From positions 1 through 58,392 of the forward strand of contig JAEYKI010000012.1 in NCBI GenBank assembly GCA_023408315.1: a stretch of 58,392 nucleotides of DNA. Reading direction: 5' to 3'. Below are positions 50,644-58,392 of the stretch, one piece after another (the stretch's first letter is position 1; each line of letters starts with the position of its first letter). Source of the DNA: Bacillota bacterium. Lineage in GTDB: Bacteria; Bacillota; Clostridia; Christensenellales; Christensenellaceae. The notes under the pieces are model-generated. The model saw only the letters and a list, made by a program, of their open reading frames with translations, made no database searches and was not told the origin of the DNA. Both the position numbers and the translations under genes were made by a program.

Positions 50644-50666
50644 AACTACCCGTCAAACGGGTGGTT
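50644..50666. other. Hairpin in spacer, possible IS200/IS605-type end
   Basis: AACTACCCGT/ACGGGTGGTT with one G-T pair and a 3-nt loop. Such small hairpins occur at ends of IS200/IS605 elements, but no transposase is left. The rest of 50667-50831 has no recognised gene; a 67-codon frame at 50588-50791 crosses the promoter and is not believed. Confidence 0.3.
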
Positions 50667-50831
50667 TGCACTAAGTCTATATTCAACAAAAAAAGGCGGT
50701 ACAGATATTTGTAAGCGATGTTATTATTAATGAAGATACTTGTGATATAATCATTTCCACAGATTAGTTTAATAAAAATAGCACTGATCAAAATACCAGT
50801 GCTACTTCACATAAAATTTTAGATACGTTGG

Positions 50832-50903
50832 TGACCCCAAGGGGATTCGAACCCCTGTAGCAGGCGTGAGAGGCCTGAGTCTTGACCGCTTGACCATGGG
50901 GCC
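50832..50903 (-). tRNA. tRNA-Glu (anticodon CTC)
   Basis: On the minus strand the acceptor stem GGCCCCA pairs with TGGGGTC (one G-T). The anticodon arm is CAGGC-CTCTCAC-GCCTG with anticodon CTC, reading GAG. The T arm GGGG-TTCGAAT-CCCC is intact. CCA is not encoded. It is 72 nt long and stands alone between the sulfosugar promoter and mbl. Confidence 0.93.
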
Positions 50904-50951
50904 CCAGAGACAGCTATATTATAGTACTAGATATAGCTGTGCTTGTCAATA

Positions 50952-52004
50952 TTAAAAACCGGAATTGTAGTAGTCGCCACGGCGGTAGTCGTACACCGCG
51001 CGCTCGCTGTAAACATCCAGGCTCTCCAGCGCCTTGCCGGTGCCAATAGCAACACAGGAAATCGCGTCTTCCGCCACATAGCAGGGAATCTTTGTGCGCT
51101 CGGTCAAAAGCCTGTCCAATCCATAGAGAAGCGACCCTCCGCCTGTCATGCAAATGCCGTTTTCGGCAATATCCGCGGTCAGTTCGGGCGGTGTGCGCTC
51201 CAGAACGCCGTGCAGGGTTTCCATAATCCTGTTCAAAGGCTCCTGCATGGCCTCAATGGTCTCGTTGGAACTGATGGTGATTGTTTTGGGCAAGCCGGAA
51301 ATCAGGTTACGGCCCGTAACTTCCATATAGGCTTCCTCTTTTCTGGGGAACGCGGAGCCTATATTAATTTTGATTTCTTCCGCCGTGCGTTCACCAATCA
51401 GCATATTATATTTTTTCTTAACATACCTTGCAATATACTCGTCAAAACGGTCTCCCGCCACTTTAATGGAATCGCTGATCACCGCTCCGCCAAGGGAGAT
51501 AACGGCAACGTCCGACGTGCCGCCGCCGATGTCCAGCACCATGTTACCCTGCGGCACGCTTATGTCGATGCCCGCGCCGATTGCCGCCGCAATGGGCTCC
51601 TCAATCAGGCAGGTGTGACGCGCCCCGGCTTCCTCGGTCGCTTCTATTACAGAGCGTTTCTCCACCTCTGTAACGCCGCTGGGTACGCAAACCACTACGC
51701 GCGGTTTAAAGAACAGCCTTTTGCCTATTACTTTATTCAAAAAATACCGCAGCATTCTTTCTGTATCATGAAAATTGGAAATAACACCGTCCCTAAGAGG
51801 CCTTACAGCCACAATGTTTCCGGGTGTTCTGCCCAGCATGATCCTCGCATCTTCGCCCACTGCCATCATTCTGCCCGTCAGCTTGTCCACTGCTACTACG
51901 GAAGGTTCCCTTAAAACGATTCCCTTACCGCGGACATAAACCAAAACGCTTGCAGTTCCAAGATCTATGCCAATGTCGTTAAAGCTCATATTAAACCATG
52001 CCAT
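50952..52004 (-). CDS. mbl: Actin-like rod-shape protein (Mbl/MreB)
   Basis: A 350-residue bacterial actin. It has IGIDLGTASVLVYVRGKGIV (phosphate 1), MVLDIGGGTSDVAVISLGG (phosphate 2), and ENGICMTGGGSLLYGLDRLL (adenosine motif). It polymerises under the membrane to guide cell-wall synthesis. I start at ATG 52002-52004 because AGGAG lies about 10 nt upstream; the frame opens three codons earlier at a TTG. The gene follows spoIIID, the order seen for mbl in Bacillus subtilis and many Clostridia, which is why I call it mbl rather than mreB. Confidence 0.9.
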   Translation of the reverse strand: MAWFNMSFNDIGIDLGTASVLVYVRGKGIVLREPSVVAVDKLTGRMMAVGEDARIMLGRTPGNIVAVRPLRDGVISNFHDTERMLRYFLNKVIGKRLFFKPRVVVCVPSGVTEVEKRSVIEATEEAGARHTCLIEEPIAAAIGAGIDISVPQGNMVLDIGGGTSDVAVISLGGAVISDSIKVAGDRFDEYIARYVKKKYNMLIGERTAEEIKINIGSAFPRKEEAYMEVTGRNLISGLPKTITISSNETIEAMQEPLNRIMETLHGVLERTPPELTADIAENGICMTGGGSLLYGLDRLLTERTKIPCYVAEDAISCVAIGTGKALESLDVYSERAVYDYRRGDYYNSGF

Positions 52005-52169
52005 TATTCCCAATCTCCTACATTTACAACGATAATTTTGCCTTTTGTGCGTTTAATCAATCTATATACTACTACACATTGAGTGATATTTCAACTGATA
52101 TTTTGCCATAACAGAGCCTGTATATACCGTAACAGAACTGTATCCGCACGGCAAACACATGCAGGAATG

Positions 52170-52427
52170 TCATATTTTGCGTTTTTTCAAATATTTAATC
52201 TGGGTCGCTTTTCCACCCCGCAGATGCCTTTCGGCCTTGTTCTTCTGCAGAACCCTGCGCACCTCGCGCGCCAGCAATGGGTTGATTTCATACAAACGCT
52301 GGGATACGTCCTTGTGAATCGTGCTTTTACTCACTCCAAACACTCTGGATGTTCCGCGAACAGTGTCTCCCGTTTCCACAATATACTCGGCCAGCCTCAT
52401 TACTCTCAGCTCTATGTATTCTTTCAT
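52170..52427 (-). CDS. spoIIID: Sporulation transcription factor SpoIIID
   Basis: An 85-residue DNA-binding protein. It starts MKEYIELRVMRLAEYIVETG and has the helix-turn-helix TVRGTSRVFGVSKSTIHKDV, followed by a basic tail LRGGKATQIKYLKKRKI, all hallmarks of SpoIIID. It acts in the mother cell, modulating sigma-E genes and enabling sigma-K expression. GGAGGTGG precedes ATG 52425-52427. Its presence is the best evidence in this window that the organism belongs to an endospore-forming lineage. Confidence 0.96.
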   Translation of the reverse strand: MKEYIELRVMRLAEYIVETGDTVRGTSRVFGVSKSTIHKDVSQRLYEINPLLAREVRRVLQKNKAERHLRGGKATQIKYLKKRKI

Positions 52428-52577
52428 TTTGTCCACCTCCATACAGCATATGTATGTTTCATAGCCGCAGGATTATTACACAAAATCCACCTGAACGGGC
52501 ACCCGGCAGACGCGTATAAGAAAGCCGTAAAAAAGCGGATGTTTACTTCCCCCCGCTCTTCGGATACAATACTAACC

Positions 52578-53078
52578 ATGAAAGACGAATCGAAAAAGGC
52601 TTTCGGGGGCCAGAATCCGGATGAATTCTATATGCAAAAAGCACTGGAGCTGGCAAAAAAAGCCGTGAAAAAAGACGAGGTGCCTGTTGGCGCGGTGATT
52701 GTGCGCAACGGCAAGATAATAGCTACGGGCTACAATAAACGGGAGACAAAAAAAAGGCCGGACGCCCACGCTGAGTTTCTGGCAATACAGAAAGCCGCCC
52801 GCAGGCTTGGCGGTTGGAGGCTTACCCATTGCACCCTGTACGTTACGCTGGAGCCCTGCCCCATGTGCGCAGGCGCGGTCATCAATGCGCGTATACCCAG
52901 GGTTGTGTTTGGCGCGCCCGATCCCAAAGCCGGGGCCTTTGGCAGCCTGTACAACCTGGCCGAAGGAAAACTGAACCACACGCCGGAAATCACATCCGGC
53001 GTGCTGCAAAGTGAATGCTCCCAGATATTATCCTGCTATTTTAAGATTAAGCGGACAAAAAAGAGGCCTGAAGCTTAG
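52578..53078 (+). CDS. tadA: tRNA-specific adenosine deaminase
   Basis: A 166-residue enzyme that converts A34 to inosine in tRNA-Arg(ACG). It has the zinc-site DAHAEFLAI (His64, Glu66) and LEPCPMCAGA (Cys94, Cys97). The C-terminal DPKAGAFGSLYNLAE is typical of TadA. The start is uncertain: ATG 52578 has no good ribosome-binding site and gives an N-terminal extension of about 12 residues, while another ATG 18 codons later would suit the family length. It is divergent from spoIIID and convergent with mtlD. Confidence 0.92.
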   Translation: MKDESKKAFGGQNPDEFYMQKALELAKKAVKKDEVPVGAVIVRNGKIIATGYNKRETKKRPDAHAEFLAIQKAARRLGGWRLTHCTLYVTLEPCPMCAGAVINARIPRVVFGAPDPKAGAFGSLYNLAEGKLNHTPEITSGVLQSECSQILSCYFKIKRTKKRPEA

Positions 53079-53104
53079 GCCCCCCGTATATTTAGTCTTA
53101 TAGA

Positions 53105-54271
53105 TCATCTTTTAAAATCATCACCCAGTTGATCCTGCAGGCGCTCAAAGAGCGGGTCTTTAACCTCCAGCCCCATATACCGCATGATGATATATTCAAG
53201 CCCTTTTTGGTGCAGATCTGCCTGCAGCGCGGGCGCGGACACATCCGCGGTGTTGTTGTACTTAAGCGCGGATCGTATGCCGTTTATAATGGGTGCGGGC
53301 GCGATGCCAAATCCCATGCAATACAGAGCCGCTCCAACCAGACGGTCGTCCCTCCGGATTTTGCGCACCGGGTCTCCTCCCACACGTGCGACGGTATCAC
53401 CCAACGTACGGTTTTTAAAGCGGAACAGCAAATCATCCACATGCTCCTCCAGCAAAATCATCAATTCCTCGCCGTACTCCCGCGCGAGTGCATGCGCGCT
53501 GGCCATCATAGCCTCCCGGGCGGCGCAATAAATCGTCCTGTCCTCCACGGCCTGCCAGATATATTCGTACCCTTTTTCCGCGCCCATATACGCGCAGATG
53601 GCGTGCCCCATATTGTGAATAAACAGCTTGCGTTTAATATACAACCCAAAGGGAGAATAGGGCAGCAGCCCCACAAGATCGCACGGGATTGCCCCGCGAA
53701 ATGCCGCGCTGTCCACCGGCAGCTGGGCGTAGGGCTCCACGCATACCAGCAAGGGATTCTCCGCTTTCTGCTCAGGAGTCATCACCGGAACCATCCGCCC
53801 AATGGAAGCTTCCACCAGGCCGATGTTTTTGTCAGCCCATTTCTTCTGGCCTTCGTCCAGATGTTCGTATATCCAGCCGCGCATCAGCTTATCTGCTTCC
53901 AATTGGTTTTCGCACAAAATAATATCCAGCGTGCGGCCAACTCCCATGCGCGCCGCAATTCCTTTTGCGATCACGGGAGCAATTTTGGGCAGCACGTTCA
54001 CGCCCACCGCCGTCGCCATAATGTCGCAGGATGCAATCTCCGCCACCGCTTCGGCGCTGCCTGCATGCACGGCGCGCACGTTGTTTACGATTTCGTCATG
54101 GTTCCCTGTATTGGCCACAATACGAACCGGATATTCATGCCGACTGTTGAGTTCGTTGATCACGGCAGGCACAATATCCAGAAAACATACCTCATAGCCG
54201 GAGTCCGAAAATACTTTCCCAATAAACCCTCTGCCGATATTGCCGGCGCCGTACATAACTGCTTTTTTCAT
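53105..54271 (-). CDS. mtlD: Mannitol-1-phosphate 5-dehydrogenase
   Basis: A 388-residue polyol dehydrogenase. It has MYGAGNIGRGFIGKVFSDSG (NAD-binding glycine motif), NQLEADKLMRGWIYE, VEASIGRMVPVMTPEQ, and the catalytic-Lys region GLYIKRKLFIHNMGHAICAY, matching MtlD. It oxidises mannitol 1-phosphate to fructose 6-phosphate. AAAGG precedes ATG 54269-54271. No mannitol PTS genes lie alongside, so it stands alone in this window. A close relative with other hexitol-phosphate specificity cannot be excluded. Confidence 0.88.
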   Translation of the reverse strand: MKKAVMYGAGNIGRGFIGKVFSDSGYEVCFLDIVPAVINELNSRHEYPVRIVANTGNHDEIVNNVRAVHAGSAEAVAEIASCDIMATAVGVNVLPKIAPVIAKGIAARMGVGRTLDIILCENQLEADKLMRGWIYEHLDEGQKKWADKNIGLVEASIGRMVPVMTPEQKAENPLLVCVEPYAQLPVDSAAFRGAIPCDLVGLLPYSPFGLYIKRKLFIHNMGHAICAYMGAEKGYEYIWQAVEDRTIYCAAREAMMASAHALAREYGEELMILLEEHVDDLLFRFKNRTLGDTVARVGGDPVRKIRRDDRLVGAALYCMGFGIAPAPIINGIRSALKYNNTADVSAPALQADLHQKGLEYIIMRYMGLEVKDPLFERLQDQLGDDFKR

Positions 54272-54331
54272 AGCCAGCCTTTCTTTTGCAAATACTGTAT
54301 TTTAAATATACCATACTCCGCTAAAAATTGT

Positions 54332-54337
54332 TATAAT
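54332..54337 (+). promoter_or_regulatory. -10 element (extended) of the rRNA methyltransferase gene
   Basis: TTGTTATAAT: TATAAT with a preceding TG, 24 bp before the start codon. A matching -35 box is weak. Confidence 0.5.
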
Positions 54338-54360
54338 ATTTTCACTGAAAGGTGGCGCCT

Positions 54361-55704
54361 ATGAATCAAAGCGGTGTTTTTGAACTGGAAATAGAGGATC
54401 TCGACATAAACGGCAACGGTATTGGCAAGCTGGACGGATTCTGCTATTTTGTTACGGGCGCGCTTCCGGGCGAAACGGTCCGCGTGCGCGCGACTAAGCT
54501 GAATAAGAACTACGGATTTGCAGTAACGGAGGAGATCGTAAAACAATCCCCGCAGCGGCGAAAACCCGTGTGCCGCTTTTGCAAGCAGTGCGGCGGGTGT
54601 ACTTTGCAGCACCTCTCTTACAGCGCGCAGCTGGAGTGGAAAACAAACCACGTGCAAAGCTGCCTCAGGCGCATCGGCGGGCTGGATGCACTCGTATCAT
54701 TTACCCTGCCCTCTATGTGTGAATTCCGCTACCGCAACAAGGCCGCGTTTCCACTGGGGGAAGACGGCTTCCTTAAAATCGGCTTTTATTCTATGCGCAG
54801 CCATGATCTGGTGGATATTGACGATTGCCCCATCCAAAACAAGGACGTAGCACTTTTGATATCCCAGCTCAAAAGATGGGCTGTACACAACAAAATAAGC
54901 ATTTACAACGAAAAAACGGGCAGGGGCCTCCTACGGCACGCCGTGGTGCGCACCGTGCGCAGTGGCGATATGATGCTCACCCTGTGCATCAACGGGGACG
55001 AGCTGCCTTTTCAGAAAGAGCTGATAGCCGCCTACCGGCTCATGCTGCCCCGCCTCAAGTCCATCATGCTAAGCATAAACAAACAGAAAAACAACACCAT
55101 CCTGGGCGATAAAACAGTCCCGGTATACGGCAGCGAAACCCTTACCGAACAAATTCTGGGCCTGGATTTTGAGATAGGCCCGCATTCCTTTCTGCAGGTG
55201 AACAGCGCGGCAACGGAAATGCTTTACAATACGCTGTTCAAGCTGTTGGATCTGAACAAGCAGGATATCGTTGCCGACCTCTACTGCGGCGCGGGCACAA
55301 TCACCCTGCCAGCGGCCCAGCGCTCAAAATTCGTTTATGGCGTGGAAATTGTGGAGAAGGCCATTGAAAACGCGCGCCAAAACGCCCGGAGCAACGGAAT
55401 TGAAAACGCGGAATTCATTGCCGGTGATGTGCAGAAGGAAATTGCCAGCGTTATTAAAAAAGCGGGACGGCTGGACGCCATCATTCTGGACCCTCCGCGA
55501 AAAGGCTTGGAGCCGGATGTGATCCGGGCGTGCGCCACCTCAAATGCGCCCAAGATCGGCTACGTTTCCTGCAACCCTTCCACCCTCGCGCGCGACCTGG
55601 CCGAACTTACCAAGCTGGGGTATGCGGTTGCAGCCGTTCAGCCGGTGGATATGTTTCCACAGACGACTCATGTAGAAACCCTTACCATAATTAAAAGGCT
55701 TTAA
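54361..55704 (+). CDS. 23S rRNA (uracil-C5)-methyltransferase, RumA/RlmD family
   Basis: A 447-residue enzyme. It has an N-terminal TRAM RNA-binding domain (1-60), cysteines for a 4Fe-4S cluster at 71-80 (CRFCKQCGGC), and a SAM-dependent methyltransferase domain with VADLYCGAGTITLPAAQ, AIILDPPRKGLEPDV and the catalytic GYVSCNPSTLARDLAEL. It makes 5-methyluridine in 23S rRNA; family members differ in whether they modify U747, U1939 or both, so I leave the symbol open. ATG 54361 is preferred to a GTG three codons earlier because AAGG lies 6-8 nt upstream. Confidence 0.9.
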   Translation: MNQSGVFELEIEDLDINGNGIGKLDGFCYFVTGALPGETVRVRATKLNKNYGFAVTEEIVKQSPQRRKPVCRFCKQCGGCTLQHLSYSAQLEWKTNHVQSCLRRIGGLDALVSFTLPSMCEFRYRNKAAFPLGEDGFLKIGFYSMRSHDLVDIDDCPIQNKDVALLISQLKRWAVHNKISIYNEKTGRGLLRHAVVRTVRSGDMMLTLCINGDELPFQKELIAAYRLMLPRLKSIMLSINKQKNNTILGDKTVPVYGSETLTEQILGLDFEIGPHSFLQVNSAATEMLYNTLFKLLDLNKQDIVADLYCGAGTITLPAAQRSKFVYGVEIVEKAIENARQNARSNGIENAEFIAGDVQKEIASVIKKAGRLDAIILDPPRKGLEPDVIRACATSNAPKIGYVSCNPSTLARDLAELTKLGYAVAAVQPVDMFPQTTHVETLTIIKRL

Positions 55705-55705
55705 T

Positions 55706-55821
55706 AGAGTCTATCCCGAAAATTGTGTAAACCTCCAAGAGTGTTGTAAAATAGAAGCACTACTTGGAGGTTTTTAATGACTAAGAGGAAAATCACACCG
55801 GAACGCAGAGGGCTCGGATAA
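55706..55821 (+). mobile_element. IS256-family element remnant, left end
   Basis: The sequence just after the methyltransferase gene, GAGTCTATCCCGAAAATTGT, resembles an IS256-family left inverted repeat. It is followed by a leader with TTGGAGG and the first 14 codons of a transposase (MTKRKITPERRGLG) ending in a stop at 55819-55821. The rest of the transposase is gone. The stretch 55822-55953 has no recognised gene. Confidence 0.65.
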
Positions 55822-55953
55822 TTCTCTATTCATAATCGGCAGTTCATATTGCTTTCCAGCTAATCTAGATAACCGAAGCTCTAAAACATAATGTGCAGTT
55901 CATAAGAATGGTAAAATGCAAAATATTATAATTTGTTCAGATCTTATGCTTAT

Positions 55954-56760
55954 TCATCCTCTTAATATGTTTATTGACTTTTGAATTGTGTTCCAAGTTG
56001 TGTGTTCTCTCAGTGTATCATTTTTTAACTTCAAGAGCAGTGAATCCCAGTTTTCTTTTCTTCGCCTGTGTTCATTAACAAGTCCATTAAGATTAATACT
56101 TACATTTGATAAAGGCCAATTATTGCATGCAATATCAACTTGCTTATTCATTTTATCCCAAAATACATTATAGAAATCGTTAACTTCGTTTATGAATTCC
56201 GAAAAATTTAATATATACTCCCCTCTCTCAGCGCACCAAAATCTTGTCCCATCTTCGTCTCTGTTCTCACAATCCCATCTAATAAATAATTTATCATTAT
56301 TTCTAAAAAACCAGATATCTGGCCCACCTTTTAAATATCCGGTATCAAGGGATCTATCAGATAAGAGCTTTATTGCTGGTTCGTAAATCTTATCATAATC
56401 ATCATCGTCTTCATTCCATTTTTCAAGCCAGTTTTCTAGGTTTTTTTGGAAAGCGTTCATAGCTGAATAATCTTTTATGTTTTGAAATATGTCGTCAATT
56501 ATTGGAGTGCTTATAGATGGTAATATTTCAAATAAATCTTCCAAAAGACGAGAAAGATAATAATCCACATAGGGCATTTTAAACTCATCTTTATGTTTAT
56601 TTATAATGGTATCTGTATACCTAAAAATTTCATGCTCACCAATATTGAACCAATAAAAAGAATCAGTTAAACCAAACCAGTGTAAATCATAACCTGATTC
56701 TTTTGAGCCAAAGGGAGCTATATCTTTTATTTCTTTCATAATAAAATTAAACAATGCCAT
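55954..56760 (-). CDS. DUF5984 family protein
   Basis: A 268-residue soluble, acidic protein. It starts MALFNFIMKEIKDIAPFGSK and has LHWFGLTDSFYWFNIGEHEI with FRYTD next to it, DTGYLKGGPDIWFFRNNDKL, and the Trp-rich FIRWDCENRD, matching my recollection of DUF5984. The function of the family is unknown; members are often found near polymorphic-toxin or immunity-like genes. The gene is AT-rich compared with the core genes to the left and has an IS256 remnant on one side, which suggests acquisition by transfer. Confidence 0.65.
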   Translation of the reverse strand: MALFNFIMKEIKDIAPFGSKESGYDLHWFGLTDSFYWFNIGEHEIFRYTDTIINKHKDEFKMPYVDYYLSRLLEDLFEILPSISTPIIDDIFQNIKDYSAMNAFQKNLENWLEKWNEDDDDYDKIYEPAIKLLSDRSLDTGYLKGGPDIWFFRNNDKLFIRWDCENRDEDGTRFWCAERGEYILNFSEFINEVNDFYNVFWDKMNKQVDIACNNWPLSNVSINLNGLVNEHRRRKENWDSLLLKLKNDTLREHTTWNTIQKSINILRG

Positions 56761-56845
56761 ACTCTCTATACCTGTTAATTATCAAAGCCTTGTCCAGTTT
56801 AAGCATAATTGGAACTTCATTGGTAACTTGCCGTATGAGATCCAT

Positions 56846-57742
56846 TCAAGCGTAGTCAGAAGATGTTAAGGTATACTTTTCACCTTCACGAGTCATTTTC
56901 AATATATCATTCCAAACTTTGTTTTTAATAAATTTATTAATGACACATGTTTCTAAAAAAACTGATTTTATCTGATCATATTCAAACAAGTTTAAAACTT
57001 TGAAGCATAAAAAAGGTAGGTTAATTGAAGCAATCAGCAACGTATTAATTGCATTATCATACTTATTAATAATTTTTTGGATCTCATTATTATCCATTGC
57101 ATTATTTATTGATATATATTCAAAATGGTCAGATAAAATCTCATTTGAAGTAAAGCATAGTATTGACTTCGAAGAAGGATGAGTAATATCGCAAAGTTCT
57201 GAATATAAATCCTTAGCTTTTATTTCACCTAGCATATCAAAATACTTAATATAATTTATATTAGTTAAAGGCTTAATATTTGATCGCTTTGATGCAAATT
57301 CAAAATGAAGTAATTTATTTTCCGTTTGTTCGGAAGTAAAATTTCTATTTAATTCTCCCTTTACAGCTTGATTAATATTTTTGTGGTTTAATGCTAAGTC
57401 AGTAGGAATTGATTCAAGAGAATAATAAGTATCTGATACCGCCTCCAAGAATCCACGAAGAGAAGCAGAAAATATCATTAAATTACTACTCTCTATTCCA
57501 AATATAATGCCATTAATCCATTTACTGTTTCTCAAGACACTAGTTAAAGCGGTAAAATGAACACGTAATAGGATCTCTCTCCAATATATTTGCATTGACT
57601 TACTTATATCACCATCCGTCAAGTCGTTTAAAACGGATTGAGCATAAGAAAATGTATCCATGTAATAATATTTCACATTGTCCAATTTACTAACCATATC
57701 ATTCAACATAACAGCTTGGGCTTTAAATTTTTCTGCAGACAT
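56846..57742 (-). CDS. Hypothetical protein (298 aa)
   Basis: I do not recognise this protein. It is soluble, mostly helical by composition, and low in GC. It starts MSAEKFKAQAVMLNDMVSKL; near residue 100 lies LMIFSASLRGFLEAVSDTYY and in the middle LYSELCDITHPSSKSILCF, a pattern (ELCDxxHPS) seen in DUF5677-like and AbiV-like families. AAAGGAAG precedes ATG 57740-57742, so it is a plausible expressed gene. It lies in the accessory stretch with other AT-rich genes and IS remnants. Confidence 0.6.
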   Translation of the reverse strand: MSAEKFKAQAVMLNDMVSKLDNVKYYYMDTFSYAQSVLNDLTDGDISKSMQIYWREILLRVHFTALTSVLRNSKWINGIIFGIESSNLMIFSASLRGFLEAVSDTYYSLESIPTDLALNHKNINQAVKGELNRNFTSEQTENKLLHFEFASKRSNIKPLTNINYIKYFDMLGEIKAKDLYSELCDITHPSSKSILCFTSNEILSDHFEYISINNAMDNNEIQKIINKYDNAINTLLIASINLPFLCFKVLNLFEYDQIKSVFLETCVINKFIKNKVWNDILKMTREGEKYTLTSSDYA

Positions 57743-57870
57743 ATATCATTCTTCCTTTTACAAGAAATCGTTATTCAATCTTCCCGTTATTGCTATAATC
57801 AAGACTTGCATCCAAGAGCCCTGCCTTATCCAAATTAGACAAATACGAAGTTTAGTTTGCAATAAATATC

Positions 57871-58267
57871 TTAATTTTTTAAATGCAAAATTTCCAAATC
57901 TCCGTCGACAAATCCTGCACCAATAGCCGTAAAATTTTTTAAGTAATTTGCATATTTGCCTTTTGTTAAGTATTCATTTATTATTTCTTTAATAGCAACA
58001 AAACCGTTTTCCCAGTTTGCAATTTCATTAGTTCTTGGTATATAACAAAGATTTTCACCAGTCGTAAATATTTCATTGCAGGCCCAGTCACTATCATTCT
58101 CATCAAATTCATCGGAACCTATTAATTGCATATCATATGTCTGCTCCGCTCCTTCATACAAGTTGAAATTCAAGGCTATAATACTATTGGGTAAACCAAT
58201 ATCTAATATTTTATTTAGCCATTCAGAAAAAATTTCGAAATTTTTGTTGCTTATCTGATCATTAGCC
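57871..58267 (-). pseudogene. Uncharacterised gene truncated at its 5' end by an IS3-family element
   Basis: The open frame reads from 58290 to 57871, but its first codons lie in the inverted repeat of the adjacent insertion sequence, whose end is at 58268. The genuine part begins near NDQISNKNFEIFSEWLNKIL and continues with MQLIGSDEFDENDSDWACNE, IPRTNEIANWENGFVAIKEI and ends FVDGDLEILHLKN. It resembles small acidic immunity-type proteins, though I cannot name a family. No ribosome-binding site precedes the residual ATG. The original N-terminus is probably beyond or lost to the element. Confidence 0.65.
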
Positions 58268-58392
58268 TGACCTGCCCCCAGTTTTCGCATATTAGAAATG
58301 TTAGGAATCACCCGAAATCTTCAATGCGTACTCCTTCGGGGTCAGATTGTCCAGCGACATATGCGGCCTGATGTGATTATACTCAAGCCGCC
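58268..58392 (-). mobile_element. IS3-family insertion sequence, 3' end (runs off window)
   Basis: The terminal repeat reads TGACCTGCCCCCAGTTTTCG from 58268, a start common to IS3-family inverted repeats. The transposase gene ends within it at 58301. Only the last 125 bp of the element are in the window. Confidence 0.75.
58301..58392 (-). CDS. IS3-family transposase OrfB, C-terminal end (partial)
   Basis: The minus-strand translation from the window edge to the stop at 58301-58303 reads RLEYNHIRPHMSLDNLTPKE then YALKISGDS, the standard end of an IS3-family DDE transposase (YNxxRPHxSLxxLTPxEY). The rest lies beyond the window. It differs from the remnant at 37895-38352, so two unrelated IS3-type elements have been present. 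Confidence 0.85.
   Translation of the reverse strand, partial: RLEYNHIRPHMSLDNLTPKEYALKISGDS

Noticed and set aside
50588..50791. 67-codon frame upstream of the sulfosugar operon
   Set aside because: It covers the -35 region of a consensus promoter and a small hairpin, and lacks recognisable protein features.
1..58392. CRISPR array, prophage or conjugative element
   Set aside because: No regularly spaced direct repeats, phage structural genes, integrase or relaxase were seen; mobile DNA is limited to IS fragments.

Overview
The window looks like chromosome from a spore-forming, anaerobic member of the Clostridia (Firmicutes). The evidence is SpoIIID next to an MreB/Mbl homologue, Gram-positive lipoproteins with Ser/Ala-rich linkers, YesM/YesN-type two-component regulators, sigma-A promoters with extended -10 boxes, and many 4Fe-4S, old-yellow-enzyme and iron-alcohol-dehydrogenase proteins typical of gut anaerobes. 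I cannot place it to genus. All gene calls come from reading translations and motifs; no database search was run.

Layout. (1) 1-9260, minus strand: a sugar operon with a URO-D-family protein, a ribose-type ABC transporter (ATPase, two permeases, binding protein), two more URO-D-family proteins, an L-rhamnose-mutarotase-family protein and the start of L-fucose isomerase. (2) 9648-15345, plus strand and divergent: response regulator, histidine kinase, membrane-anchored sugar-binding protein and a second binding lipoprotein, which together look like an extracytoplasmic sugar-sensing system. (3) 15454-17165: amtB-glnK. (4) 17754-19136: DUF1646 transporter with a long structured leader, a candidate Na+ riboswitch. 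(5) 19347-29394: purine salvage, with an MTA/SAH-type deaminase, a BMP-type nucleoside ABC transporter and two tandem adenine deaminases. (6) 29861-34145: a QueG-like iron-sulfur protein with a stand-alone ketosynthase, and an OYE-family reductase with a TetR regulator. Matching palindromes at the two promoters tie these together. (7) 34508-37833: DUF1858 protein, Lon protease and a second TetR regulator, with two copies of another palindrome. (8) 37895-38352: a decayed IS3-family transposase. (9) 38511-50602: an eleven-gene minus-strand operon that I read as a sulfoquinovose degradation cluster of the transketolase (sulfo-TK) type. (10) 50832-55704: tRNA-Glu, mbl, spoIIID, tadA, mtlD and an rRNA uracil methyltransferase. 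(11) 55706-58392: an AT-rich accessory stretch with IS256 and IS3 remnants and uncharacterised genes.

The main system is region 9. A GPH symporter would import the sugar or its glycoside. A YihQ-like GH31 enzyme would release sulfoquinovose. A fucose-isomerase-like enzyme would make 6-deoxy-6-sulfofructose. A two-subunit transketolase and an RpiB-like isomerase would take two C2 units from it. An iron alcohol dehydrogenase would reduce the remaining sulfoacetaldehyde to isethionate, and a TauE-type exporter would expel it. A ROK repressor at the operon end and a 27-bp palindrome beside the promoter supply the likely control. Two operon members (DUF4867 and a URO-D-family protein) have no role in the published scheme. 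The GH31 enzyme and the RpiB-like enzyme both carry substitutions at key substrate-contact positions. URO-D-family proteins of unknown job recur four times in the window, always inside carbohydrate operons.
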